A DNA stretch of 64,000 bases from contig NZ_SDKC01000001.1 in assembly GCF_004123145.1 (NCBI RefSeq), forward strand, positions 2,389,501-2,453,500, in the 5' to 3' direction. Shown here piece by piece: positions 23,758-34,500 of this stretch. The notes below the pieces were generated by a model. The model was not told where the DNA came from. It saw only the letters and a program-made list of their open reading frames with translations, and ran no database searches. Positions within the stretch are counted from its first letter, which is position 1, and the number at the start of each line of letters is the position of its first letter. The translations under genes and the position numbers were made by a program. Source of the stretch: Blautia faecicola (GTDB taxonomy: Bacteria; Bacillota; Clostridia; Lachnospirales; Lachnospiraceae).

Positions 23758-25152
23758 TTAAAACTCCATCTTCTTGGCAAGATAAGCTCTCAGATCTTCG
23801 ATCTTCACTCTTTCCTGCTCCATAGTGTCACGATCTCTGACTGTTACCGCTCCATCTGTTTCAGAATCGAAGTCATACGTTACACAGAACGGAGTACCGA
23901 TCTCATCCTGACGACGGTATCTCTTACCGATATTTCCTCTGTCATCAAACTCACAGTTCCATTCTTTTGCCAGCATTGCATATACTTTTTCAGCGCCCTC
24001 ATTCAGCTTCTTGGACAGCGGCAGAACACCAACTTTTACCGGTGCCAGTGCCGGATGGAAATGCAGTACGGTACGTACATCATTTTTCTCAGCGTCCAGA
24101 ACTTCTTCGTCGTATGCACTGCACAGGAATGCCAGTACCATACGGTCTGCACCCAGAGACGGCTCGATAACATACGGAATATATTTTCTTCCTTCTTCAT
24201 CATCAAAATAAGTCAGATCCTGTCCGGATACGTTCTGATGCTGTGTCAGGTCATAATCCGTACGGTCTGCGATACCCCACAGTTCGCCCCATCCGAACGG
24301 GAACAGGAATTCCACGTCTGTTGTTGCTTTGCTGTAGAAGCTCAGTTCTTCTTTTTCATGGTCACGGTAACGAACTTCTTCGTCCTTCAGTCCCAGTTCA
24401 TGCAGCCAGTTCAGGCAGAAAGATTTCCAGTAGTTGAACCATTCCAGGTCAGTGTCCGGTTTGCAGAAGAACTCCAGTTCCATCTGTTCGAACTCTCTGG
24501 TACGGAATGTAAAGTTACCAGGTGTGATCTCGTTACGGAAAGATTTACCGATCTGTCCGATACCGAAAGGCAGTTTCTTTCTGGAAGTTCTCTGTACATT
24601 TTTGAAGTTTACAAAGATACCCTGTGCGGTTTCCGGTCTCAGATATACGGTATTTTTTGCATCCTCAGTAACACCCTGGAATGTCTTGAACATCAGGTTG
24701 AACTGACGGATATCGGTAAAGTTATGTTTTCCACAGGTCGGACATGGTACCTGATGCTCTTCGATGAAAGCAGTCATCTTTTCCTGGCTCCATGCGTCTA
24801 CGCTCTCTTCCAGAGCGATTCCTTTTTCTGCACAGAAATCTTCAATGATCTTATCTGCACGGAAACGTTCGTGACATTCTTTACAGTCCATCAACGGATC
24901 AGAGAATCCACCCAAATGACCGGAAGCTACCCATGTCTGCGGATTCATCAAGATTGCACAGTCCACACCTACGTTGTAAGGATTTTCCTGGATGAACTTT
25001 TTCCACCATGCTCTTTTTACATTGTTTTTCAGTTCCACACCAAGATTACCATAATCCCAGGTATTTGCCAGGCCGCCGTAGATTTCGGAACCCGGATATA
25101 CGAATCCTCTGGATTTGGCAAGTGCAACGATTTTTTCCATTGTTTTTTCCAT
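23758..25152 (-). CDS. glyS: Glycine--tRNA ligase, homodimeric type
   Basis: A 464-residue class II synthetase charging tRNA-Gly. Motif 1/2 regions are visible, including the conserved [16 protein letters not shown] and [25 protein letters not shown] (key residues RNE and REFEQ), and the C-terminal anticodon-binding domain begins near [29 protein letters not shown] precedes the start. The 54-base gap to the lipoprotein gene is too short for a T-box leader, and none is seen, so it is expressed as the tail of the sseB-like to glyS operon. Confidence 0.97.
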   Translation of the reverse strand: MEKTMEKIVALAKSRGFVYPGSEIYGGLANTWDYGNLGVELKNNVKRAWWKKFIQENPYNVGVDCAILMNPQTWVASGHLGGFSDPLMDCKECHERFRADKIIEDFCAEKGIALEESVDAWSQEKMTAFIEEHQVPCPTCGKHNFTDIRQFNLMFKTFQGVTEDAKNTVYLRPETAQGIFVNFKNVQRTSRKKLPFGIGQIGKSFRNEITPGNFTFRTREFEQMELEFFCKPDTDLEWFNYWKSFCLNWLHELGLKDEEVRYRDHEKEELSFYSKATTDVEFLFPFGWGELWGIADRTDYDLTQHQNVSGQDLTYFDDEEGRKYIPYVIEPSLGADRMVLAFLCSAYDEEVLDAEKNDVRTVLHFHPALAPVKVGVLPLSKKLNEGAEKVYAMLAKEWNCEFDDRGNIGKRYRRQDEIGTPFCVTYDFDSETDGAVTVRDRDTMEQERVKIEDLRAYLAKKMEF

Positions 25153-25206
25153 AATTAATCTCCTTTATATTCCCTGAGACATAAATATATGTCTGGTATT
25201 AACGTA

Positions 25207-25830
25207 TTATTTATCGCTCGCGTATATCACATAGCCATACGCCTGCGTGGTCACCTGACTTTCACTGTCGGTACCCTCATCGGCTGAAAGTCTTGCCTGA
25301 CTTTCATTGATCACTTCCATATTTTTGCTGACATACAGAATCGTTCCCGGCACCAGCACCTGCATGGGTTCCCGGATAATGATCACCTGCTGGTTTTCGC
25401 ATCCGTCCGGTATTTTCGCAGTGGATGCATCTTTTCCTTTGGCATCCGTAAAGTCTGAAGCAAAAGCATATCCTTCTTTCTGTGCCTCTTTTACCGATCC
25501 GGCAAAAAAATCCACCTGATTAAATCCCCGGTAATCTGCCACAGACTGATATTCCAGCTGTACTTTCGCCTGCTTATCTTTTACCTGCATGCTTTTTACC
25601 GATACCGCCTCACTTCCGGCTTCTTTGTTATAGGCTTCCACCAGTTCGTTGATCTGAGCGGTCAGCTCTTCTTCATTGTAAGTTTCGTCGGAAAAATCCT
25701 CCAGTAACAGTTCTTCTACCGTTCCCTTGTCATCCACCGTCACGGTAGTCTCTGTCATCTTTTCTATTCCGCCACAACCGGACAGTAACAGTACTGCTGC
25801 CAGTGCCAGTCCAAGCTTCTGTTTTTTCAT
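25207..25830 (-). CDS. Putative lipoprotein of unknown function
   Basis: A 207-residue predicted lipoprotein. The signal peptide MKKQKLGLALAAVLLLSGC ends in an LSGC lipobox with lipidated C19. The mature part is acidic, with a TVTVDDKGTVEELLLEDFSD segment followed by a likely mixed alpha/beta domain. The start at 25830 is supported by GGAGGAAAG; upstream in-frame codons lack a ribosome site. It sits between recO and glyS in a run of housekeeping genes. No family function recognised. Confidence 0.8.
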   Translation of the reverse strand: MKKQKLGLALAAVLLLSGCGGIEKMTETTVTVDDKGTVEELLLEDFSDETYNEEELTAQINELVEAYNKEAGSEAVSVKSMQVKDKQAKVQLEYQSVADYRGFNQVDFFAGSVKEAQKEGYAFASDFTDAKGKDASTAKIPDGCENQQVIIIREPMQVLVPGTILYVSKNMEVINESQARLSADEGTDSESQVTTQAYGYVIYASDK

Positions 25831-25921
25831 GATTCTTTCCTCCGGATTACTCCTCTGACTCTTCCGCTCCCGGATAGTCAGACCTATTATACCGTCTGAG
25901 TGGTTAATTTTCAAGGTTTTT

Positions 25922-26668
25922 TCAGGAATCCATCATTTCCAAGATCTCCAGACTTTTAAACCGTTTGTCGGTATAACGGTCTATGTAGCGTTTTACCCAG
26001 CGGGTCACTTCCCGTTCCACCTCCGGTTTCAGGGTAAAAGAATAGATTTTCTCCAGCGGTGTCGCCACCATATATTGCAGTGTATACAAGGCTGATGTGG
26101 AAACCGGTATTCCGTCTTTTACCTGTTTGCGACAGCCCTCACAGATACAGCCGGACGCTTCCAGCGAAAGTACGGTGAGATTTTCCGTCTTCCCGCAGAT
26201 CCCGCACTCGAAAAGGCGCGGATATTCTCCGTTGATCATCATCGCCCGCATCTCGAAGATCGCGCGGATGAGCCGGTTGGAAATCTGCCCCCGGATCAGC
26301 GCTTTCATCGTGATGTACAGGAGATTCAGCATATCCGTCTCCCGGTTGCCCTCTCTTCCGTAATAGTCAGCAATCTCCAGAAAATAGAAACCATAGTACA
26401 CGCCCGGCTGCTTTGCCGCAAGTTCCGTAAAATACTCCCGGATATTTGCCTGGGACAGTGTGTAAGCCGTTCGCCCTTCAAAAAGCTGAAAACTTCCGAA
26501 CACAAACGGATTTGCTATGGCAAGATACGGACTGGTACTTTTTCTGGCACCTCTTGCAAACGCGGTGATCTTCCCCCGCTCCCGGGTCAGGATCACCATA
26601 CGTTTGTCATAATCCCCGACCGGCGTGGCGGCTAACACCATGCCGGTGACGGTAATGGGTTCACTCAT
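25922..26668 (-). CDS. recO: DNA repair protein RecO
   Basis: A 248-residue RecO, which with RecF and RecR loads RecA on gapped DNA. The N-terminal OB fold starts with [29 protein letters not shown], and the zinc site near residues 157-180 contains CGICGK and CICEGC. It begins five bases after the era stop, the usual era-recO coupling in Firmicutes. Confidence 0.95.
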   Translation of the reverse strand: MSEPITVTGMVLAATPVGDYDKRMVILTRERGKITAFARGARKSTSPYLAIANPFVFGSFQLFEGRTAYTLSQANIREYFTELAAKQPGVYYGFYFLEIADYYGREGNRETDMLNLLYITMKALIRGQISNRLIRAIFEMRAMMINGEYPRLFECGICGKTENLTVLSLEASGCICEGCRKQVKDGIPVSTSALYTLQYMVATPLEKIYSFTLKPEVEREVTRWVKRYIDRYTDKRFKSLEILEMMDS

Positions 26669-26673
26669 ACAGA

Positions 26674-27579
26674 TCAGATCTCTTTCTTGTTATATCCGAA
26701 GTTTTTCATCAGGGTATCACTGTCTCTCCAGTCTTTTTTGACTTTTACCCAGATCTTCAGATTGACTTTTTCTTCCAGCATCTTTTCGATCTCAAATCGG
26801 GCATTGCTTCCGATCTTCTTTAACATCGATCCCTGTTTTCCGATAATGATACCTTTATGAGAATCTCTCTCGCAAACGATCGTTGCCTCGATATCCACGA
26901 TACGCTGCCCTTTTCTCTCCCGCATCTTTTCAATGGTCACGGCGATACCGTGCGGAATCTCCTCGTCTAACGCATGCAGCGCTTTTTCACGAATGATCTC
27001 CGCTACGATCTGTCGCTGCGGCTGATCGGTCACGGTATCTTCATCATAAAACATCGGACCGTACGGCATGTATTGAAACAGGCTGTCCACGATGTCTTTC
27101 GTGTTCTGTCCGCGCAGAGCAGATGCCGGGATGATCTCTGCAAAATCATACAGTTTCCGGTAATTGTCGATTACCTGTAAAATCTCTTCTTTTTTTACCG
27201 TATCCACTTTGTTGATTACCAGAATAACCGGCAGACTGGTCTTTTGTAACTGCTCGGCAATGTGTTTTTCACCGGCACCGATATACGTGGTCGGTTCTAC
27301 CAGCCACAGGATCACATCCACATCTTTCAGTGTCTGCTCTGCCACATTTACCATATATTCGCCCAGTTTATTTTTCGCTTTGTGGATACCCGGTGTATCC
27401 AAGAAGATGATCTGTCCATCTTCACAGGTATACACGGTCTGGATCTTATTTCTGGTCGTCTGTGGTTTTTTGGATGTAATAGCGATCTTCTGTCCAATCA
27501 GATGGTTCATCAGCGTGGATTTTCCCACATTCGGTCTTCCGATGATCGCCACAAATCCGGATTTAAAATTTTCCTTCAT
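26674..27579 (-). CDS. era: GTPase Era
   Basis: A 301-residue ribosome-assembly GTPase that binds the 3' end of 16S rRNA. G1 GRPNVGKST (about 15-23), the switch region [13 protein letters not shown]3 [13 protein letters not shown] and G4 NKVD are all present. The C-terminal KH domain contains [15 protein letters not shown]. It starts 10 bases after the M16 protease stop and is followed by recO after five bases. Confidence 0.97.
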   Translation of the reverse strand: MKENFKSGFVAIIGRPNVGKSTLMNHLIGQKIAITSKKPQTTRNKIQTVYTCEDGQIIFLDTPGIHKAKNKLGEYMVNVAEQTLKDVDVILWLVEPTTYIGAGEKHIAEQLQKTSLPVILVINKVDTVKKEEILQVIDNYRKLYDFAEIIPASALRGQNTKDIVDSLFQYMPYGPMFYDEDTVTDQPQRQIVAEIIREKALHALDEEIPHGIAVTIEKMRERKGQRIVDIEATIVCERDSHKGIIIGKQGSMLKKIGSNARFEIEKMLEEKVNLKIWVKVKKDWRDSDTLMKNFGYNKKEI

Positions 27580-27589
27580 AGATTCTCCT

Positions 27590-30511
27590 TTATTTTACAA
27601 GAGGTTCGATCTGTTTTAAGATCTCACGGTTCTTTTCCAGTGCGGATTCACTTCCCACAACACAGATATTCTTCTGTTTGAGCACTGATTCTACCAGATC
27701 ACCGAGTGCCTGGATATCTTCCGGCTGAGCAGTCAAAATCTGATTTCTCTCCTCCTGCAGTTCTTCTTCCGTAACGCCTGCAAACCATGCGCCAAGGGAC
27801 AGTTCTCCTTTTGCATATGGATTCAGCGGCACATCCAGATCACTGATCGTACCGATGATGTATTTGGTCATTTCTCTCTCGTCCGCAGTAAATGCACGCA
27901 GATACTCCGGTGTTTTTTCAAATACTTCCAGTGTATTTTTCAGATGCGGATCACGGTAAGATACCAGGAAGCTGTCTCCGGACCTCTTAAAACTGCTCAT
28001 GCAACCGTAAGCACCGCCTTTGACACGGATATTCATCCACAGATAATCATAGCTTAAGATCACTTTCAGAATCCGCAGTGCTCCGGTATATGCATAGCCG
28101 GCTTCTTTGTAGTTACCGCTGACCGCCACATACTGTACCTGACCGGCGGTAGAGAAGCCTTCGTTTTTCTGTTCCAGATCATAATGGATCTTTCCGGTCT
28201 GTACCGGTGTCTGGTACAGGAGATGACGCAGAGTAGAAACTCTTCCCTCCACACCCAGATAACCTTTTTCGTCGGTGGTCACACTGACAAAAAGATTTTC
28301 CGGGCGGAAGATCAGAAGCATCAGTTTCTTCAGATTCTCTTTTAATGTCTCTTTTTTCTCTTCAAAATGTTTTTCCAGATCTTCGATCAGACGGAAATAT
28401 CCGATTCCCGCGATTCGATCCTGGAAATTGGATATCGGTGAGTAGTAGGACGCTGCACGCATCACTGCCGTGGAATGCCCTGCCGCTGCCAGGGAAGACT
28501 GCAGGCGTGCTTTCTGCTGAGAAAGGATCTCATACAGACGCTTGTCATCGTCCAGTTTTGAAGTAAACAGGATCTCACGGATCATCGAGAATACAAATTC
28601 TTCTTTTTCCACCAGATATTTTGTCTTCACACCGAACATCCGCAGGCAGTCATCCTTCTGTTCCTTGCCCTGGAATACCTGTAATCCACAGTTGATGCCG
28701 CCACTCTGTGCGTTGATCTCATGGAAAAGTTCTCCATAAGTAAAGTGAGCGGTATCCACATATCCAAGAACGGATTTTAAAATTCCCATATAGGAAATCA
28801 GTTCGTCCGGCACCTGTTTCGTATCAAATAACAGTGTCAGATAGGTAATGCCGTTTGTATCCAGATTGTGATGCAGTACGGTATTTCCGGTTACATGATG
28901 CGGTATATTGTAGATTTTCAGTGCTTCTTTTCCGATATCCCCGCGTTTCAGCATCGGGATCTTTTCTTTTGCCTCGGCACTGTCCTCGCTGTCCTGAAAT
29001 TCTTTCAGTTTTCTGGTCTTTTCCACCAGTTCTTCCAGCTGTTCCTTGGATAACGATGCTTTGTAAGCAGCTAATTTTTCTTCTGTCTGCTTCTCTTCCT
29101 GTGTGGTCAGTCCTTTTTTCGGGATGCCGAGTACCACTGCACTGTGCGGGTTATCCAGCATAGTCTCCTGAATCAGTTGTTCAAAAAATCCTTCACCGGC
29201 TTCTTTCTTTAACTCATCAAATGCCTGCAGTTTTTCCAGATGAACGAACGGTTTGTTGTCATCATACAGCCAGCTTTCGCACACATCGATGCTGTACATC
29301 AGTCCACGCGGATAGGAACCGTAATCAGATTCCCGGAAACGGAATTCCAGATAGTTGATACCTGCTGCGATCGCTTTCTGATCGATGCCGTCTTTTACCA
29401 GCTTTTCCAGTGTCTCGCGGATCACCTGCAGGAATTTTTCTTTGTCTTTTTCCTCGGCGCTCTTCACTTCTACTGTAAAGAACGGCTGATAAATCCCATC
29501 GTTGTAGCCACCGTCCACATCTTTGCCGATTCCGGCATCTAAGAGTGCCTGACGAAGCGGTGCACCCGGTGCGGAAAGCAGGACATAATCAAGGACCTCA
29601 AAAGCGGTGCATCGTTTCACATTCAGTCCGTCTCCAACCACCATACTGTATGTCAGATACGTATTTTCTTCTTCAGAATCGTTCTCTCCTATCGGATAAA
29701 ATATCTTATGTTCTACCGGTTTCTCAAATGGTTTCTGTTTTGCGATCCGAGAATCTACGGTAATCTGATCGAATTTGCTCAGATATTCTCTGTCCATCCA
29801 CTCCAGACGCTCTGCCATATCCATATTTCCATACAGGAAAATATAGCTGTTGGACGGATGATAGTATTTGCCATGGAATGCCAGAAAGTTTTCATAAGTC
29901 AGATCCGGGATGCATTTCGGATCTCCACCGGACTCTACACCATACGGGGTATCCGGAAACAGCACGTTGAAAATCTCACGTTCCAGCACTTCTTCGGAGG
30001 ATGAAAATGCTCCCTTCATCTCGTTGTATACAACACCGTTGTATTTTAACGGATCTTCCACCTGATCCAGCTGATAATGCCAGCCTTCCTGACGGAAAAT
30101 CTCTTCTTTTTCATAAATATTCGGATAAAATACCGCGTCCATATAGACGTGCATCAGGTTTTTAAAATCCTGATCGTTGCAGCTTGCCACCGGATACATC
30201 GTCTTATCCGGGTAAGTCATCGCATTTAAAAAGGTATTCAGGGAACCCTTGACCAGTTCCACAAAAGGATCTTTCAACGGGAACTGACGGGATCCGCACA
30301 GCACACTGTGTTCCAGGATATGTGCGACACCGGTGCTGTCTGCAGGCGGTGTCCGGAAAATAATATTAAATACTTTATTTTCGTCGTCATTTGCCAGCAG
30401 CATCACTCTTGCGCCGCTCTTTTTATGGCGCAGCAGATATCCGTCGGCATGGACGTCTTCGATTCTTTCTTTCTGTAAAACTTCATAAGCACTGCAATCT
30501 GTAATCTGCAT
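27590..30511 (-). CDS. M16C zinc metalloprotease (presequence protease-like)
   Basis: A 973-residue insulinase-family peptidase of the PreP/Cym1 type, cytoplasmic, degrading short peptides inside a closed chamber. The inverted zinc motif HILEH is at residues 64-68 (zinc H64, H68; base E67), followed by SVLCGS and the conserved NTFLNAMTYPDKTMYPV. The distal glutamate lies in NEMKGAFSSSEEV. A second, inactive half follows. The start at 30511 is chosen for its GGGAGGCAGGA site; an ATG 18 bases upstream lacks one. It lies 24 bases from the sseB-like gene. Confidence 0.93.
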   Translation of the reverse strand: MQITDCSAYEVLQKERIEDVHADGYLLRHKKSGARVMLLANDDENKVFNIIFRTPPADSTGVAHILEHSVLCGSRQFPLKDPFVELVKGSLNTFLNAMTYPDKTMYPVASCNDQDFKNLMHVYMDAVFYPNIYEKEEIFRQEGWHYQLDQVEDPLKYNGVVYNEMKGAFSSSEEVLEREIFNVLFPDTPYGVESGGDPKCIPDLTYENFLAFHGKYYHPSNSYIFLYGNMDMAERLEWMDREYLSKFDQITVDSRIAKQKPFEKPVEHKIFYPIGENDSEEENTYLTYSMVVGDGLNVKRCTAFEVLDYVLLSAPGAPLRQALLDAGIGKDVDGGYNDGIYQPFFTVEVKSAEEKDKEKFLQVIRETLEKLVKDGIDQKAIAAGINYLEFRFRESDYGSYPRGLMYSIDVCESWLYDDNKPFVHLEKLQAFDELKKEAGEGFFEQLIQETMLDNPHSAVVLGIPKKGLTTQEEKQTEEKLAAYKASLSKEQLEELVEKTRKLKEFQDSEDSAEAKEKIPMLKRGDIGKEALKIYNIPHHVTGNTVLHHNLDTNGITYLTLLFDTKQVPDELISYMGILKSVLGYVDTAHFTYGELFHEINAQSGGINCGLQVFQGKEQKDDCLRMFGVKTKYLVEKEEFVFSMIREILFTSKLDDDKRLYEILSQQKARLQSSLAAAGHSTAVMRAASYYSPISNFQDRIAGIGYFRLIEDLEKHFEEKKETLKENLKKLMLLIFRPENLFVSVTTDEKGYLGVEGRVSTLRHLLYQTPVQTGKIHYDLEQKNEGFSTAGQVQYVAVSGNYKEAGYAYTGALRILKVILSYDYLWMNIRVKGGAYGCMSSFKRSGDSFLVSYRDPHLKNTLEVFEKTPEYLRAFTADEREMTKYIIGTISDLDVPLNPYAKGELSLGAWFAGVTEEELQEERNQILTAQPEDIQALGDLVESVLKQKNICVVGSESALEKNREILKQIEPLVK

Positions 30512-30535
30512 TCCTGCCTCCCATCTCACAAAACC

Positions 30536-31354
30536 TTATTTTTCTTCCGGTTTCTGTGTCTCTTTCTTTCCGTTATAATAATTGTTCAGTAATTCGATCT
30601 GCTTCTTTTTCAAAATCAGGTTGATTCCTTCCGGATTCAGCACATAGCCTTCCACATCCTGGAGCATATAACGCGGCAGCTGACCAAACGGTACCTGGAT
30701 CAGACGGTTCTGTACTTCTTTTCCGCGGTAATGTTTTACCAGTTCGCCGGTATCGGAAAAGATTGGCTGAAAACGTTCACCTTTTTTATTCTGGACAAAC
30801 ATCAGACGTACATTTTCTTTTCCGTTTTCATCTTTTGCCACATCTACCGGCATCAGATAGGTAGATCTTGTCAGGTTGGCTGACATTTCTTCTTCCAGAT
30901 CTTTCAGTGCCACTCTGTCCGGTTCCACCCCCGGCTTTCTTAACTCCTGTAAAAAGTATACTGCGGACAGCAGTAACTGTGGGTTCAGGATCGGTTTGCG
31001 GTTCTCCGGAAGAGCATCCACATCCGGCATCCGGACGATCTGTGTCAGTTCGATCTTATTTTCCTGGTCTCCATCGCAGAATACCACTTCGTTGATTCCC
31101 ATGGAAAACAGATTCATATAAAACATTGATGCATCCTTTTTCTGCACCTTCACCGGAAGAATCAGTTTCTTTTCTTCTTTATATTTTTCTGCAAATGCTT
31201 TCATTTTATCCTGATCGGTAAAAATCCATACCTGATCGTTAAAGCTCTCTTCATCGCAGGTGGCAAACGGCATCCGTGTCACTGCGGAATACGCTACCAG
31301 CATCTCATCCAGATTCTGTAATTTCTTAATAATAAATACCTGATCTACTGTCAT
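30536..31354 (-). CDS. SseB-family protein
   Basis: A 272-residue protein whose first half resembles the SseB N-terminal domain: repeated beta-alpha units with PFATCDEESFNDQVWIFTD and PVKVQKKDASMFYMNLFSMG, the pattern of phage and secretion-associated SseB-like proteins widespread in Firmicutes. The C-terminal 100 residues contain basic stretches and end in KKETQKPEEK. No signal peptide or catalytic motif. It is first in the run leading to M16, era, recO and glyS. Function unknown. Confidence 0.6.
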   Translation of the reverse strand: MTVDQVFIIKKLQNLDEMLVAYSAVTRMPFATCDEESFNDQVWIFTDQDKMKAFAEKYKEEKKLILPVKVQKKDASMFYMNLFSMGINEVVFCDGDQENKIELTQIVRMPDVDALPENRKPILNPQLLLSAVYFLQELRKPGVEPDRVALKDLEEEMSANLTRSTYLMPVDVAKDENGKENVRLMFVQNKKGERFQPIFSDTGELVKHYRGKEVQNRLIQVPFGQLPRYMLQDVEGYVLNPEGINLILKKKQIELLNNYYNGKKETQKPEEK

Positions 31355-31467
31355 TTCTTTATCTATCCTTTCGTCTTCCTTCGACTGTCTCTATTCACGT
31401 CGCTTACAGATAAGTATAGCATAAAACCGTCCCAAGAACAACGAGGGAAACGCGTTTTACATGCAGC

Positions 31468-31500
31468 AAAAAAGGACTGCCGCTTGCGCGACAGCCCTTT
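31468..31500 (-). terminator. Terminator of nifJ
   Basis: Minus strand AAGGGCTGTCGC / GCGGCAGTCCTT stem followed by TTTTTTGC. It begins about 44 bases after the nifJ stop. Confidence 0.75.
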
Positions 31501-31543
31501 CGTTGTTTTGATTTATCCTCACGGAAGAATCTTAATTCAAGAA

Positions 31544-34500
31544 TTACTCTTCTTTTCCGTACAGAGTGATCAGTTTGTTCAGATATGCATATCTTTCTTT
31601 TGCTTCGTTTTCGTTCTTAGCAAACAGTCTAGCTGCTTTTTCCGGGTTAGAACGTTTCAGAGAGTTGTAACGAACTTCGCCGTCCAGGAATGCCTGGTAA
31701 TCTTCAGAAGCCGGTGCTTTGGAATCCAGTGTGAACTTGTTCTCTGCAGCCGGGTTGAAGCGGAAGTTATGCCAGTATCCACATTTAACTGCCAGTTCTT
31801 CCTCAGTCTGAGCTTTGCTCATACCTTTCTTGATACCATGGTTGATACATGGAGCGTAAGCGATGATCAGGGATGGTCCCGGATATGCTTCTGCTTCTGC
31901 GATTGCTTTTACAGTCTGGTTGAAGTCTGCACCCATGGAAATCTGTGCTACATATACATAGCCATAGGACATAGCGATAGATGCCATATCTTTCTTCTTG
32001 GTCTCTTTACCACCAGCTGCGAACTGAGCGATTGCACCTGTAGGTGTAGATTTGGAAGACTGTCCACCTGTGTTGGAGTAAACTTCTGTATCGAATACCA
32101 TGATGTTGATGTCTTTACCGCTTGCCAGTACGTGGTCTACACCACCGAAACCGATATCGTAAGCCCATCCGTCACCACCGAAGATCCACTGGGATTTCTT
32201 AGCCAGGAAGTCTTTGTTCTTAACGATGTCTTTGCAGGTATCGCATTCGCATCCTTCCAGAGCAGCAACCAGTTTGTCTGTTGCAGCACCGTTGGTAGCG
32301 CCTACGCTGAAGGTATCGATCCATTCTTTACAAGCTGCTTTTACTTCATCAGAAGCTTTTTCGCTTTCCATAACTGCTTCTACTTTTGTTTTCAGACCGT
32401 CACGGATTGCTTTCTGAGCTAACAGCATACCATAACCGAACTCTGCGTTATCTTCGAACAGAGAGTTGGACCATGCAGGACCCTGTCCTTTTGCATTTAC
32501 AGTATATGGTGTGGATGGTGAGGAGTTACCCCAGATAGAAGAACATCCTGTTGCGTTAGCGATGTACATTCTGTCACCAAACAGCTGTGTGATCAGTTTT
32601 GCGTAAGGTGTCTCTCCACAACCAGCACATGCTCCTGAGAACTCCAGCAGAGGCTGTTTGAACTGAGATCCTTTTACTGTATTTTCTTTGAATTTTGCGA
32701 TTACATCTTCTTTCTCCGGCAGAGTTACTGCATAATCGAAGAATTTCTGAGATTCCACATTTGCTTCCATGTTTTCCATAGCCAGTGCTTTTGCACCTTT
32801 CTTGCCTGGGCAAACGTTTGCACAGGAACCACATCCGGTACAGTCCAGAGCGGATACTGCGATAGCAAATTTGTATTCTTTCATACCGGTCATGTCCAGA
32901 GCAACTGGTGCTTCAGCAGCCTCAGCTTCTGTCATGGCAACCGGACGGATTGCTGCATGCGGGCAGACGTATGCACAGCGGTTACACTGGATACAGTTTT
33001 CCGGAGTCCATACAGGTACGTTTACTGCGATACCACGTTTCTCATATGCAGATGTTCCAGATGGAGTGCTACCGTCTACATATTCTGTGAATGCAGATAC
33101 CGGCAGGCTGTTTCCTTCCTGAGCGGATACTTTTGCCTGAATGTTGTTTACGAAATCAACAGCATCCTGTCTTCCGCTTGTTGCATGAGTCATGGTCAGT
33201 CCTTCGTCAGCTGCATCTTTCCAGCTTTCCGGAACTTCTACTTCTACAACCTGTTTTGCACCTTCGTCGATAGCTGCCCAGTTCTTAGCAACTACGTCAT
33301 CGCCCTTACGTCCGTAAGTAGCCTTTGCTGCTGCTTTCATCAGTTCGATAGCCTGAGCTTCCGGAATGATGTCAGCCAGTTTGAAGAATGCAGACTGCAG
33401 AATTGTGTTGATACGGGTTGGTCCCATACCTGTTTCGATACCGATCTTAACACCATCAATGATGTAGAATTTGATGTTGTGGTTAGCGATAAATGCTTTT
33501 ACCTGTCCCGGCAGATGTTTTTCCAGACCTTCCATATCCCATGGGCAGTTCAGCAAGAATGTACCACCGTCTACCAGTTCCTGTACCATGTTGTATTTTC
33601 TTACATAGGACGGGTTGTGACAGGCAACGAAGTTTGCTTTATGGATCAGGTATGTAGACTTGATCGGTTTTTTACCAAAACGCAGGTGAGACATTGTTAC
33701 ACCACCTGATTTTTTGGAGTCATAATCGAAGTAAGCCTGAGCGTACATATCGGTATTGTCACCAATGATCTTGATGGAGTTCTTGTTTGCACCTACAGTA
33801 CCGTCTGCTCCCAGACCCCAGAACTTACAGTTGATGGTTCCTTCCGGTGTAGTAACCAGCGGAGCACCTGTTTCCAGAGACAGGTTTGTAACATCATCTA
33901 CGATACCGATTGTGAATTTCTGTTTTGTTTTATTCTCATATACAGCTACGATCTGTGCCGGAGTAGTATCTTTGGAACCTAATCCGTAACGTCCGGTAAA
34001 GATTGGTGTATCATTGAATTTTGTTCCTTTCAGTGCTGCAACAACATCCAGGTACAGAGGCTCGCCCAGAGATCCTGGCTCTTTTGTTCTGTCCAGAACG
34101 GAGATCTGTTTTACAGTATCCGGGATAGCATCAACCAGAGCCTGTGCACAGAATGGTCTGTACAGACGAACTTTTACAACACCGACTTTCTGTCCTGCTG
34201 CCTGCAGATAATCGATGGTCTCTTCGATGGTATCATTTACAGATCCCATAGCGATAATAACGTGTTCTGCGTCAGCGGAACCATAGTAGTTGAACAGTTT
34301 GTAATCTGTTCCGATCTTTTCGTTTACTTTGTCCATGTATTCCTGTACGATAGCCGGCAGAGCATCGTAGTACGGGTTACATGCTTCTCTTGCCTGGAAG
34401 AAGATATCCGGGTTCTGAGCGGAACCTCTCTGACATGGATGATTTGGATTCAGTGCATGTTTACGGAATGCATCGATTGCGTCCATATCTGCCATATCTT

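Noticed and set aside
23686-25158. A 490-codon plus-strand frame opposite glyS
   Set aside because: It is antisense to an unmistakable glycyl-tRNA synthetase, starts inside a terminator, and its translation is cysteine/phenylalanine-rich low-complexity without any family motif.
25153-25206. T-box leader for glyS
   Set aside because: The gap to the upstream gene is only 54 bases and lacks T-box or specifier-loop sequence.
31484-32422. A 312-codon plus-strand frame opposite nifJ
   Set aside because: Antisense of the thiamine diphosphate domain of nifJ; no independent signal.
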